From NCBI RefSeq assembly GCF_014649775.1, contig NZ_BMTR01000022.1, forward strand, positions 55,275-119,274: a stretch of 64,000 nucleotides of DNA. Direction: 5' to 3'. This document shows positions 1 to 9,507 of the stretch, in pieces (the stretch's first letter is position 1; each line of letters begins with the position of its first letter). A program made the translations under genes and the position numbers. Under the pieces are notes generated by a model. It had not been told where the DNA came from and searched no databases. It saw nothing but the letters and a program-made list of their open reading frames with translations. This DNA is from Streptomyces longisporoflavus. Its GTDB lineage: Bacteria > Actinomycetota > Actinomycetes > Streptomycetales > Streptomycetaceae.

Positions 1-1
1 G

Positions 2-1342
2 CTCGGCACGGACATGACTGTCACCAAGGCGGCAGCCCCCGCCGAGGACGGCAGCGGTCAGACGGAGGGGCGTCCGCGGTTCAGGTTCGACGCGACGGAC
101 GGCGAGGACTCGGACGCGGGCGGCAAGGAGCAGAGCAGCGACCGCGTCATGGTGCAGGGCTTCCAGACGCTGTCCGCGTCGACCGTCTCCAAGGTCGGCG
201 GCCAGAGCGGTGTCGCGGACGCCGTCGGCGGGCTGAGCCTCCAGGTCATGAAGGTCAACGGCCGTTTCGAGCGGGGCGCGTTCGAGCAGGCGCCGGGCTC
301 CGCCGGCGGCAGGGCGCAGCCGCCCGGCGGTGGTGGTGGCAGTGATCAGCAGGGAGGGCGGGTGCGGGGCGGCGGCGCCGATTTCGACGTCGACTCCTAC
401 AGCGTGTACGGGACCGATGTCGGCAAGCTCGACCTGGGCCCGCTGACCTCTTCGAAGATCAGCAAGGGCCGTACGTTCACGGGGTCGGAGGCCGATGCCA
501 AGGTGGCCGTCGCCGATGCCTCGTACGCCGAGGAGAAGAAGCTCTCCGTCGGTGACACCGTCACGATCTCCGGCACCAAGATCAAGGTCGTCGGCATCGC
601 GACGCCCGACAGCGGGGACGCGGCGGCCGACCTCTACCTCCCGCTGAAGCGCGCGCAGACCCTCGCCGACTCGAAGAACAAGATCACGACGGTGTACGTC
701 AAGGCCGCGGACTCGCAGCGGATCGACGCCGTCAAGAGCGCCATCCAGAAGAACGTCTCCGGTACGACCGTGACCACGTCGGCGGACCTCGCCGACACCG
801 TCTCGGGTTCGCTCTCCACCGCGTCGGACCTCGCGTCCAGCGTCGGCAAGTGGCTGTCGGTCGCCGTTCTCGTCGCGGCCTTCCTCGTCGCGGGGCTGCT
901 GACCTCGTCGGCGGTCAGCCGTCGCGTACGGGAGTTCGGCACCCTGAAGGCGCTTGGCTGGAAGAGCGGCCGGGTGACCCGGCAGGTCATCGGCGAGGCG
1001 GTCGTCAACGGCCTCGTCGGCGGGGTGCTCGGCATCGCCGCAGGGCTCGGCGGCGCGTACGCGGTGACGGCGATCAGCCCCACCCTCACGGCGGAACTCG
1101 GCTCGGCGGGCGGGCAGCCGGGCGGCGGGACGGGCGGCGGGCCGGGTGGCGGCGGCCCCGGCGGCGCGCTGCGCGAGTCCGCGTCCAAGGCCCTCGACAT
1201 ATCGCTGACCGCGCCGGTCAGCGTCACCGCCATCGCGCTCGCCGTCGGCCTCGCCGTGACCGGTGGTCTCGTCGCGGGCGCCTTCGGCGCCCTGCGTGCC
1301 TCGCGGCTGCGGCCCGCGGACGCCCTGCGCCGCGTCGAGTAG
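2..1342 (+). CDS. FtsX/MacB-type ABC transporter permease, 5' partial
   Basis: This is the C-terminal part of a permease of the FtsX/LolC/MacB family. The reading frame is open to the window edge, and the family's first membrane segment is missing, so the real start lies upstream. A large extracytoplasmic domain (about residues 1-275, counted from the Met at base 14) carries the family's core fold, including a stretch around VGDTVTISGTKIKVVGIATP. Three membrane segments follow (about 278-300, 325-350 and 395-420), as in this family. The domain and the loop between the second and third segments contain Gly/Pro-rich low-complexity inserts. The downstream gene encodes the matching ATPase, so the pair forms a MacB-like exporter. 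The substrate cannot be told. Confidence 0.85.
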   Translation, partial: LGTDMTVTKAAAPAEDGSGQTEGRPRFRFDATDGEDSDAGGKEQSSDRVMVQGFQTLSASTVSKVGGQSGVADAVGGLSLQVMKVNGRFERGAFEQAPGSAGGRAQPPGGGGGSDQQGGRVRGGGADFDVDSYSVYGTDVGKLDLGPLTSSKISKGRTFTGSEADAKVAVADASYAEEKKLSVGDTVTISGTKIKVVGIATPDSGDAAADLYLPLKRAQTLADSKNKITTVYVKAADSQRIDAVKSAIQKNVSGTTVTTSADLADTVSGSLSTASDLASSVGKWLSVAVLVAAFLVAGLLTSSAVSRRVREFGTLKALGWKSGRVTRQVIGEAVVNGLVGGVLGIAAGLGGAYAVTAISPTLTAELGSAGGQPGGGTGGGPGGGGPGGALRESASKALDISLTAPVSVTAIALAVGLAVTGGLVAGAFGALRASRLRPADALRRVE

Positions 1343-1369
1343 GCGACCGCAGCGACCGCCGCCGCGCGT

Positions 1370-1565
1370 GAACAGACGGCTCCGGTGACCGCCGTGCGTT
1401 GAGCGGGCGGCCCCGGTGACCACCGCGCGCGAACAGGCGGCTCCGGTGACCGCCGTGCGTCGCGGGCGGTCTCGGTGACCGCCCCGCGTCGAGCAGGCCG
1501 TCTCGTCGGCCCGCCGCGCGTGAACAGGCAGCCCCGGTGACCGCCCCGCATGCACAAGCGGTCTC
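1370..1565. repeat. 30-31 bp minisatellite between permease and ATPase genes
   Basis: About six contiguous imperfect copies of a unit centred on CCGGTGACCGCCGYGCG lie in the 275 bp gap. The core GGTGACC recurs at 1384, 1415, 1445, 1474 and 1536, with a degenerate copy near 1505, giving spacings of 29-31 bp. There are no unique spacers, so this is not a CRISPR array. Apart from this repeat and the ATPase ribosome-binding region I see nothing in the 1343-1617 gap. Confidence 0.8.
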
Positions 1566-1617
1566 CCCGGCCGCCGCTTGCGCCGCCAACCCCCTTACGT
1601 ATCGCAGGAGTCACACC

Positions 1618-2301
<684 letters not shown>

Positions 2302-2334
2302 CCGAAGCATCAACTCGTCACTTCTGGCTCACTA

Positions 2335-2364
2335 TTGAGCAGATGTTCGACTCTGGGCAATACT
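2335..2364 (+). promoter_or_regulatory. Probable promoter of the subtilisin gene
   Basis: TTGAGC (2335-2340) and AATACT (2359-2364) are 18 bp apart, close to vegetative-type hexamers. A small GGGGC-gaca-GCCCC hairpin (2375-2388) lies in the predicted leader, and a GGGGGAG ribosome-binding site sits just before the TTG start. Confidence 0.45.
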
Positions 2365-2408
2365 TCCTCGTCCAGGGGCGACAGCCCCTTTGACCTCCAG
2401 GGGGAGAC

Positions 2409-5400
2409 TTGCGCCAGAAAGTGAAGAGAGCCTACGGGGCCACGATCGCCACAGCGGCGGCCGTGGCCCTCGCCGCGGGCATGACCAGCCCGGCGTCGGC
2501 GGCGAAGCAGACGCCGGACGCCCTTGCGGCGGCCGCGCAGTCGGCGGGCCTCAAGAGCGACGGACAGACCACGCACCGCATCACCCTCGTCACCGGCGAC
2601 CGCGTCACCGCCGACGCCAAGGGCCGCGTCATCGGCTTCGAGCGGGCCGAGGGGCGGGAGCGGATACCCGTACAGACCAAGCGGGTCGGCGGCCACACGC
2701 TCGCGATACCGGCCGACGCGCAGCGCCTGATAGCCGCCGGCAAGCTCGACCAGCGTCTGTTCGACATCACCGAGTTGAGCAAGAAGGACAACCGCAAGGC
2801 CCAGAAGAAGGGCCTCAAGCTGATCGTCGGCTACCGGGGCGCGGCGGCCGGAGCCAGGGCCGATGTGCGCGCCGCGGGTGACACCACGGTCCGCAGGAGC
2901 CTGAAGTCCCTGAACGCCGACGCCATCACCACCCCGCGGCAGGACGCCGCCGACCTGTGGTCCGCGCTCGTCGCCGAGAAGGGCGGCGCCACCGCGTCCG
3001 GCGTCAGCCGCGTCTGGCTGGACGGCGTCCGCAAGGCCCGCCTCGACAAGAGCGTGCCGCAGATCGGCGCCGACAAGGCGTGGGCGGCCGGCCTCGACGG
3101 CAAGGGCGTCAAGATCGCCGTCCTGGACACCGGAGTCGACGCCACGCACGCCGACCTGAAGGACCAGGTCGTCGGCGCGAAGAACTTCACTACGGCCGCC
3201 GACGCCACGGACCACTACGGGCACGGCACGCACGTCGCCTCCATCACGGCGGGCACCGGCGCGAAGTCGGGCGGCAAGCTCAAGGGGGTCGCGCCCGGCG
3301 CCAAGCTCCTGAACGGCAAGGTCCTCGACGACAGCGGCTACGGCGATGACTCCGGCATCATCGCGGGCATGGACTGGGCGGCCGAACAGGGCGCCGACAT
3401 CGTCAACCTCAGCCTCGGCGGCGGCGACACCCCCGGCATCGACCCGCTCGAAGCCCAGGTCAACAAGCTCTCCGCGGACAAGGGCATCCTCTTCGCGATC
3501 GCCGCGGGCAACGACGGAATGCCCGGCAGCGTCGGTTCGCCGGGCAGCGCGGACGCGGCCCTGACCGTCGGCGCGGTCGACGACAACGACGTACTGGCCG
3601 ACTTCTCCAGCCAGGGCCCGCGCGTCGGAGACGGCGCCATCAAGCCCGACGTCACCGCCCCCGGCGTCGACATCACCGCGGCCGCGGCCGACGGCAGCGT
3701 CATCGACCAGGAGGTCGGACAGGAGCCCGAGGGCTATCTGACGATCTCCGGTACGTCGATGGCGACCCCGCACGTGGCGGGCGCCGCCGCGCTGCTCAAG
3801 CAGCAGCACCCCGACTGGAAGTACGCCGAGCTCAAGGGCGCGCTGACCGCGTCCACGAAGGGCGGCAAGTACACGCCGTTCCAGCAGGGTTCGGGCCGTA
3901 TCGCCGTCGACAAGGCCGTCAAGCAGTCCGTCGTCGCCGAGCCGGTGTCGCTCTCCTTCTCCCCGCAGGCGTGGCCGCACACCGACGACAAGCCGGTCAC
4001 GAAGAAGGTGACGTACAAGAACCTCGGCAAGGAGGACGTCACCCTCGACCTCGCGGTCACGGGCACGAACCCCAAGGGCGCCGCGGCTCCCGCGGGCTTC
4101 TTCAAGCTCGGCGCGAAGACCGTGAAGGTCCCCGCGGGGGGCACCGCGGCGGTCGACCTGACCACCGACACGAAGCTCGGCGGCACGGTCGACGGCATGT
4201 ACTCCGCGTATGTCGTGGCGACCGGTGGCGGCCAGTCCGTGCGCACCGCCGCCGCGGTCGAGCGCGAGGTCGAGTCGTACGAGCTGACGCTGAAGCACAT
4301 CGGGCGCGACGGACAGGCCCCGAAGTACTACGACACCGACCTGGAGGGCATCTCGGGGCTCGCCACCGAGAAGTCCTTCAACCCGTTCGACGCCTCCGGC
4401 ACCGTCAAGCTCCGCGTCCCCAAGGGCGGTTACCTGCTGAACACCGGCATGTACGCCGACCCGCGCGACTTCACCAAGGGCGCCGACTGGATCTCCCAGC
4501 CGAAGCTGAGCATCACCAAGGACACGACGGTGACGCTGGACGCCCGTACGACCAAGCCGGTCGAGATCACCGTGCCGTCGGCGGACGCCGAGCCGTACTT
4601 CGGCTCCCCGGACTGGACGGTCGACACGGACCGCGGCAGCTACTCCTTCGGCTGGTGGCTCGACGGTGGCTACACCAACTTCCGGTCCGCGCATCTGGGC
4701 CCGCAGGTCACCGACGGTTCGCTGTACCAGCAGTGGTACGGCCACTGGCTCAAGGGTGACGACGCCGAGTACGACACCGTGGCCGGCGGCAAGGTCAAGC
4801 AGCTCGCGACCGGTTACACCAAGCACTACAAGGCGTCCGACCTCGCCACGGTGAAGGTCGACATGGGGGCCGCGGCCAAGGGCAAGAAGGGCACGATCAG
4901 CGCCCTGGGCCGCCTGCCCGGCAGCTCCAGCGCGGCCTCGCTCAGCATCCCGCAGGCGATACCGAGCACCCGGACGCTGTACCTGTCCACGGCCGACAAG
5001 GTGACGTGGGGCATGAACTTCGAGCAGCAGACCGGGGTCGACGAGGAAGGCTGGCCGATCGTCGACGCGGTCTACACGCTGGGCGCCGCGCAGAAGTTCA
5101 CCGGGGGCAAGAGCTACGCGAAGACGTTCAACACGGCCGTCTTCGGCCCGCGCGTCGGCGGCGACTACGGCGTCTTCCGCCAGGGCAACGAGATCACCGG
5201 GCAGCTGCCGCTGTTCGCCGACGGCAAGACGCACGCCGGCTCCTCGCTCTTCTCGTCGGTGAAGACGACCCTCCACAAGGGCGCCACCAAGATCGGCGAG
5301 AACGACGACCCGCTGCTCGGCGGCGCTTCGTTCAAGGTCCCGTCGGCCGAAGCCGAGTACAAGCTGACGACGTCGGTGAAGCGCAGCGTCAAGGTGGCGG

Positions 5401-5765
5401 CAGCCTCCACGCGCATCGACGCGAGCTGGACGTTCCGTTCCAAGAAGGCCGACAGCGCCAAGCTGCCGGTCTCCACGGCGCGGTTCGCCGCGGCGACCGA
5501 CCTGAGCAGCAAGGCCAAGGCCGGCGAGACCCAGTCCGTGCCGGTCACGGTGCAGGGCGCGGCGGCGGGCTCGAACCTCAAGTCCCTGACCACGTACGTG
5601 TCCTACGACTACGGCCAGACCTGGAAGAAGGTCACCGTCAGCGGCGGCAAGATCAAGGTCAAGAACCCGGCCGCGGGCAAGGGCATCTCCTTCCACGCCA
5701 AGATCACGGACAAGAAGGGGAACAAGTCGACGCTGTCGATCTACAACGCGTACTACGGCAAGTAG
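2409..5765 (+). CDS. Secreted S8 (subtilisin-like) serine protease
   Basis: This is a large exported serine protease of 1,118 residues. An Arg/Lys-rich N-terminus and a hydrophobic stretch ending near ASA (about residue 31) form a signal peptide. A propeptide-like region (about 35-215) comes next, then the catalytic domain (about 220-500) with Asp240 in DTGVD, His272 in HGTHV and Ser450 in GTSMATPH, so the triad is intact. The C-terminal 600 residues are beta-rich Fn3/Ig-like extensions usual in large Streptomyces subtilisins. The TTG start follows a strong GGGGGAG site and places the signal peptide exactly at the N-terminus. It is likely monocistronic, with its own promoter. Confidence 0.93.
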   Translation: MRQKVKRAYGATIATAAAVALAAGMTSPASAAKQTPDALAAAAQSAGLKSDGQTTHRITLVTGDRVTADAKGRVIGFERAEGRERIPVQTKRVGGHTLAIPADAQRLIAAGKLDQRLFDITELSKKDNRKAQKKGLKLIVGYRGAAAGARADVRAAGDTTVRRSLKSLNADAITTPRQDAADLWSALVAEKGGATASGVSRVWLDGVRKARLDKSVPQIGADKAWAAGLDGKGVKIAVLDTGVDATHADLKDQVVGAKNFTTAADATDHYGHGTHVASITAGTGAKSGGKLKGVAPGAKLLNGKVLDDSGYGDDSGIIAGMDWAAEQGADIVNLSLGGGDTPGIDPLEAQVNKLSADKGILFAIAAGNDGMPGSVGSPGSADAALTVGAVDDNDVLADFSSQGPRVGDGAIKPDVTAPGVDITAAAADGSVIDQEVGQEPEGYLTISGTSMATPHVAGAAALLKQQHPDWKYAELKGALTASTKGGKYTPFQQGSGRIAVDKAVKQSVVAEPVSLSFSPQAWPHTDDKPVTKKVTYKNLGKEDVTLDLAVTGTNPKGAAAPAGFFKLGAKTVKVPAGGTAAVDLTTDTKLGGTVDGMYSAYVVATGGGQSVRTAAAVEREVESYELTLKHIGRDGQAPKYYDTDLEGISGLATEKSFNPFDASGTVKLRVPKGGYLLNTGMYADPRDFTKGADWISQPKLSITKDTTVTLDARTTKPVEITVPSADAEPYFGSPDWTVDTDRGSYSFGWWLDGGYTNFRSAHLGPQVTDGSLYQQWYGHWLKGDDAEYDTVAGGKVKQLATGYTKHYKASDLATVKVDMGAAAKGKKGTISALGRLPGSSSAASLSIPQAIPSTRTLYLSTADKVTWGMNFEQQTGVDEEGWPIVDAVYTLGAAQKFTGGKSYAKTFNTAVFGPRVGGDYGVFRQGNEITGQLPLFADGKTHAGSSLFSSVKTTLHKGATKIGENDDPLLGGASFKVPSAEAEYKLTTSVKRSVKVAAASTRIDASWTFRSKKADSAKLPVSTARFAAATDLSSKAKAGETQSVPVTVQGAAAGSNLKSLTTYVSYDYGQTWKKVTVSGGKIKVKNPAAGKGISFHAKITDKKGNKSTLSIYNAYYGK

Positions 5766-5790
5766 CCCGACCGGACGCGTAGGCGAGCAG

Positions 5791-5841
5791 CGCCCCGAAG
5801 AGGCGCGGGGAACCGCGCGACCAGCCACGACGCGCCCGCAG
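5791..5841. repeat. Dispersed 51 bp Streptomyces intergenic element, copy 1
   Basis: This GC-rich element starts CGCCCCGAAGAGGCGCGGGG and ends with ...ACGACGCGCCCGCAG. It matches the copy at 37627-37677 with about five mismatches. It can fold into short hairpins (GCGCC/GGCGC) and sits just after the protease stop, so it may help end transcription. From memory, close relatives are very common between Streptomyces genes. The rest of the 5766-6062 gap shows only the ribosome-binding region of the next gene. Confidence 0.7.
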
Positions 5842-6062
5842 GACTACGGAAGTCTCGCTTGACCGTCTCCTGCGGGCGCAGCCCCCGCGGCGCCGAAGGG
5901 ACTGTCGATCACGTATCGACGGCACCCGTCGGCGCCGCGCCTCGCCATGTAGGTACGCGTACAGCGAACTGGGTTGCGCTCGCGCGGAGTTGTCGGCGAG
6001 GGTGCCGGCACCCCCACGGCAGGGAACTCGGCACCATCCGCCGCAGAGGAAGCCGACGTCAC

Positions 6063-6833
6063 ATGACCGCCCACACCGTCGAGTACATCCGCTACCGCAT
6101 ACCCTCCGAGCGCTCCGCGGAGTTCCTCTCCGCGTACACCCGGGCCGCCGTCCCGCTCGCCGCGGCCCCGCAGTGCGTCGACTTCGAACTCGCGCGCTGC
6201 GAAGAGGACTTCGAGCACTTCATCCTGCGCATCACCTGGACGTCCACCAAGGACCACCTGGAGGGCTTCCGGGGCTCGGAGCACTTCCGGGAGTTCTTCG
6301 CGGAGATCCGTCCGTACGTCGAGAACATCGAGGAGATGCGCCACTACACGCCCACCGCCGTCCGCGGCACGGGCGCCTCGACGCCGACCCTCTACACCTG
6401 GGCGGGCGGCGGGGAGAAGTTCGAGCGCCTGACGGAGATCTTCTACGAGAAGGCGCTCAAGGACGGCCTCCTCGCCCCGCTCTTCGCGGACCTGCCCGCG
6501 GAGCACGCCCTGCACGTCGCCCAGTGGCTCGGCGAGGTCCTCGGCGGCCCGGCCGCGTACTCGCAGGAGCACGGCGGTCACCCCCACATGGTCGGCAAGC
6601 ACCTCGGCAAGGGCATCACCGAGCCGCAGCGCCGGCGCTGGGTCAACCTCATGCAGGACGCGGCGGACGACGCGGGCCTGCCCACGGACGCCGAGTTCCG
6701 CTCCGCCTTCCTCGCCTACATCGAGTGGGGCACCCGGCTCGCGGTCTACTTCTCGGGGCCGGACGCCGCCCGCCCCGCCGACCAGCCGGTGCCGCTGTGG
6801 AACTGGGGCGCGGCGCCGCCGTACCAGCCGTGA
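6063..6833 (+). CDS. ABM domain - truncated haemoglobin (group II) chimera
   Basis: This is a 256-residue two-domain protein. Residues 1-100 resemble the antibiotic biosynthesis monooxygenase (ABM) ferredoxin-like fold. Residues 115-245 form a group II truncated haemoglobin with the YTWAGGGEKFERLTEIFY N-terminal helix and the HPHMVGKHLG region that supplies the haem-pocket histidine. Such chimeras have been described in Streptomyces and Frankia. Physiological activity is uncertain; oxygen or NO chemistry coupled to a quinone-type substrate is the usual suggestion. The ATG at 6063 follows an AGAGGAAG site. The downstream gene is convergent. Confidence 0.88.
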   Translation: MTAHTVEYIRYRIPSERSAEFLSAYTRAAVPLAAAPQCVDFELARCEEDFEHFILRITWTSTKDHLEGFRGSEHFREFFAEIRPYVENIEEMRHYTPTAVRGTGASTPTLYTWAGGGEKFERLTEIFYEKALKDGLLAPLFADLPAEHALHVAQWLGEVLGGPAAYSQEHGGHPHMVGKHLGKGITEPQRRRWVNLMQDAADDAGLPTDAEFRSAFLAYIEWGTRLAVYFSGPDAARPADQPVPLWNWGAAPPYQP

Positions 6834-6896
6834 CGCGTGGATACGGCGGGTGCCGTGGGTGCGGCGGGTGTCCGGAGGGCGGGCCGTTGCCGGGGG

Positions 6897-7823
6897 CTAC
6901 TTCTCCTTGCCCGCCGCTCCGGCGCGCGCCGCGTCCGCGCCCCAGCTCGCCAGGAGCCGCAGGGCGTCGGCCGACGCCGAGTCCGGCTCCGCGTGGTACG
7001 TCACCAGTGACTGATCGTGATCGTCGGGCAGCCGCAGCGTTTCGAACGACAGGGTCATGTCGCCCACCAGGGAGTGGCGCATGCGCTTGACGCCGTGACC
7101 CTTCTCCCGCACGTCGTGCGTGGCCCACAGGTTCCGGAATTCCTCGCTCTTCACGGAGAGCTCGCCGACCAGGGCGGAGAGCCGCGGATCGTTCGGAAAA
7201 CAGCCCGCCTCCATCCGCAGGAAGCTCACCATGTCCGACGCCTTCTGGTCCCAGTCCCGGAACAGGGCGCGCGACTCGGGGTGCAGGAAACAGATCCGCG
7301 CCCAGTTGCGCTCCTCGGGCGGCAGCGCGCCCCAGTCGCCGAAGAGCGCGGCGGCCATGCGGTTCCAGCCGAGGATGTCCGAACGCCGGCCGACCACATA
7401 GGCGGGCACACCGTCCATCGCGTCCATCAGCTGGAGCAGCGCCGGGCGCACGTGCTGCGGGCGGGCCGCACGCTTCTTCTTGTGCAGCTTGGGCTTGGCC
7501 AGGTGCGTCAGATGCGCGTGCTCTGCATCCGTCAGGCGCAGGGCGCGGGCGATCGCGTCGAGGACCTCGCCCGAGACGTTGCGGCCGTTGCCCTGCTCAA
7601 GACGGGTGTAGTACGCCACGGAGACCCCCGCGAGCTGCGCCAGCTCCTCGCGGCGCAGCCCCGGCACCCGCCGGTGGCGCCCGAAATTCGGCAGCCCGAC
7701 GTCCTCCGGCTGCAACCGGGCCCTGCGGGTGCGCAGGAACTCGCTGAGCTCGGCGCGGCCGTCGAGGGCGGGCTCGGACCCCGGCACGGGGGCGGGGGAG
7801 TGCGCTGGCTGGTCGGCGTCCAT
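6897..7823 (-). CDS. XRE-family regulator with MmyB-like ligand domain
   Basis: This is a 308-residue DNA-binding regulator. A helix-turn-helix at about residues 30-85 (LRREELAQLAGVSVAYYTRLEQG) is followed by a PAS-like MmyB sensor domain (about 110-290) with the typical DILGWNRMAAALFGD segment. It is divergent from the alcohol dehydrogenase gene across 118 bp, which suggests that it controls the dehydrogenase and itself. A -10-like GATACT lies 7 nt before the ATG on the minus strand, suggesting a leaderless message. An in-frame extension upstream overlaps the divergent promoter region and shows no homology. Confidence 0.88.
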   Translation of the reverse strand: MDADQPAHSPAPVPGSEPALDGRAELSEFLRTRRARLQPEDVGLPNFGRHRRVPGLRREELAQLAGVSVAYYTRLEQGNGRNVSGEVLDAIARALRLTDAEHAHLTHLAKPKLHKKKRAARPQHVRPALLQLMDAMDGVPAYVVGRRSDILGWNRMAAALFGDWGALPPEERNWARICFLHPESRALFRDWDQKASDMVSFLRMEAGCFPNDPRLSALVGELSVKSEEFRNLWATHDVREKGHGVKRMRHSLVGDMTLSFETLRLPDDHDQSLVTYHAEPDSASADALRLLASWGADAARAGAAGKEK

Positions 7824-7830
7824 ACATTCC

Positions 7831-7836
7831 AGTATC
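7831..7836 (-). promoter_or_regulatory. -10 box (GATACT) of the XRE regulator
   Basis: GATACT ends 7 nt before the ATG at 7823, so transcription would begin at or next to the start codon. No ribosome-binding site is visible. The -35 is weak. Confidence 0.4.
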
Positions 7837-7941
7837 CGGGGTCGTACGCACACGAGCCTGTCCCCGTCAGTAGTAGGACCACTGGACGTAGGCAGAGCTG
7901 TGACCTGGGTAGATGCCACCGAGGCTGGCACGGTTGACTGC

Positions 7942-9027
7942 ATGACCGCACAGACCAGCACCCCCGCAAGCACCGGCACCGCAAGCACCACCACCGTTTC
8001 CGCGTACGCCGCGCCGTCCGCCAAGGCCCCCCTGGAGCGGACCACCATCCCGCGCCGCCCGGTGGGCGAGACCGACGTACTGATCGACATCAAGTACGCC
8101 GGAATCTGTCACTCGGACATCCACCAGGCGCGCGACGGCTGGGGCGAGGGCATCTTCCCGATGGTGCCGGGCCACGAGATCGCCGGTGTCGTCACCGAGG
8201 TCGGCTCCGCCGTCACCAAGTTCGCCGTCGGCGACCGCGTCGGCGTCGGCTGCATGGTCGACTCCTGCCGCGAGTGCGAGAACTGCAAGGCGGGCCTGGA
8301 GCAGTACTGCGACCAGGGCAACGTCCAGACGTACAACGCCCTCGGCAAGGACGGCGAGCCGACCTACGGCGGCTACTCCACGCACGTCGTCGTGGACGAG
8401 GCCTTCACCGTCCGCATCCCCGACGCCCTCTCCCTGGACGTCGCCGCGCCGCTCCTGTGCGCGGGCATCACCACGTACTCCCCGCTCCACCGCTGGCAGG
8501 CGGGCCCCGGCAAGAAGGTCGCCGTCGTCGGCCTCGGCGGTCTCGGCCACATGGCCGTCAAGATCGCGCACGCCATGGGCGCGGAGGTCACCGTGCTCTC
8601 CCAGTCCCTGCGCAAGAAGGACGACGGCCTGCGGCTCGGCGCCGAGCACTACTACGCGACCAGCGACGACGCCACCTTCGAGCAGCTGGCCGGCTCCTTC
8701 GACCTGATCCTCTCGACGGTCTCCGCACCGCTGCCCCTGGACAAGTACCTGGGCCTGCTGCGTCCGGAAGGCGCCTTCGTGAACGTCGGCGCCCCCGAGG
8801 AGCCCGTCTCGCTGAACCTCTTCTCCGTGATCGGCGGCGGCAAGACCCTCGCCGGCTCCATGATCGGCGGCATCCGGGAGACCCAGGAAATGCTGGACTT
8901 CTGCGCCGAGCACGGCCTGGGCTCGGAGATCGAGCTGATCAGCGCCGACCAGATCAACGAGGCGTACGAGCGCGTCCTCGCCAGCGACGTGCGCTACCGC
9001 TTCGTGATCGACGCGGCGACCATCTGA
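7942..9027 (+). CDS. Zinc-dependent NAD(P) alcohol dehydrogenase (YahK/CAD type)
   Basis: This 361-residue medium-chain alcohol dehydrogenase of the cinnamyl-alcohol type reduces aldehydes with NAD(P)H. The catalytic zinc site is seen in GICHSDIH and the GHEIAGVV motif. The four structural-zinc cysteines are in CRECENCKAGLEQYC. The Rossmann loop is VVGLGGLGHMA. The first 35 residues are Thr/Ser/Ala-rich and lie outside the family core. The ATG at 7942 is the first start outside the divergent regulator's promoter. The XRE regulator upstream is the obvious candidate for its control. Confidence 0.93.
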   Translation: MTAQTSTPASTGTASTTTVSAYAAPSAKAPLERTTIPRRPVGETDVLIDIKYAGICHSDIHQARDGWGEGIFPMVPGHEIAGVVTEVGSAVTKFAVGDRVGVGCMVDSCRECENCKAGLEQYCDQGNVQTYNALGKDGEPTYGGYSTHVVVDEAFTVRIPDALSLDVAAPLLCAGITTYSPLHRWQAGPGKKVAVVGLGGLGHMAVKIAHAMGAEVTVLSQSLRKKDDGLRLGAEHYYATSDDATFEQLAGSFDLILSTVSAPLPLDKYLGLLRPEGAFVNVGAPEEPVSLNLFSVIGGGKTLAGSMIGGIRETQEMLDFCAEHGLGSEIELISADQINEAYERVLASDVRYRFVIDAATI

Positions 9028-9040
9028 GGCACGGGTCCGC

Positions 9041-9355
9041 CTGCGCCCCTTCGCCGAGCCCGGCGAGGACGTCTTCACCTACATCGAGCGGTTCCAGTCG
9101 ACGCTGGACCCGTTCGGCGGCCGCTTTCTGGTCCACGGCGGCCAGTTGGACGAGGTCGAAGGCTCCTGGCCGGGCTACGCGGTCGTGATCGTTTTCCCGG
9201 ACCGCGCCACCGCCCACGCCTGGTACGAGTCCGACGCCTACCAGGAACTCGTGCCGCTGCGCACCCGCACCATCGAGGGCGAAGTGATCATCGTCGACGG
9301 CGTCGCGGACGACTACGACCCGGCGGGCATGACGGCCCGGATGCGCGCCGCGTGA
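9041..9355 (+). CDS. DUF1330 family protein, start codon unclear
   Basis: This is a small alpha/beta protein of the DUF1330 family, recognised by GGRFLVHGGQLDEVEGSWPGY and the AHAWYESDAYQEL segment. Its function is unknown. Homology begins at or before 9041, but the frame holds no ATG, GTG or TTG between the stop at 9005 and a TTG at 9146, which would delete the first third of the fold. A CTG at 9041 with GAGG 11 nt upstream is the best available start. It follows the dehydrogenase directly and may be coupled to it. It could also be a gene that has lost its start. Confidence 0.55.
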   Translation: MRPFAEPGEDVFTYIERFQSTLDPFGGRFLVHGGQLDEVEGSWPGYAVVIVFPDRATAHAWYESDAYQELVPLRTRTIEGEVIIVDGVADDYDPAGMTARMRAA

Positions 9356-9507
9356 CGCGGGGGTGGCCGGAACTCGACTCGGCCCGTGGCCCTAGGCCGC
9401 ATTGCGCAGCAGGTGGGGGGCCGTGTGACCGATGCGGGGCAGGCGGGCCGTGCCTAGTCTGAGGGGCGTCATTACGGGTACTACGACGCACCGGAAGAGG
9501 TCGCACG

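Noticed and set aside
1370..1565. CRISPR array
   Set aside because: The 30 bp units are contiguous and similar throughout; there are no unique spacers and no cas genes.
2310..5828. Large antisense open frame across the subtilisin gene
   Set aside because: It mirrors the GC-rich third positions of the real gene and encodes Arg/Val/Leu-rich sequence without family features.
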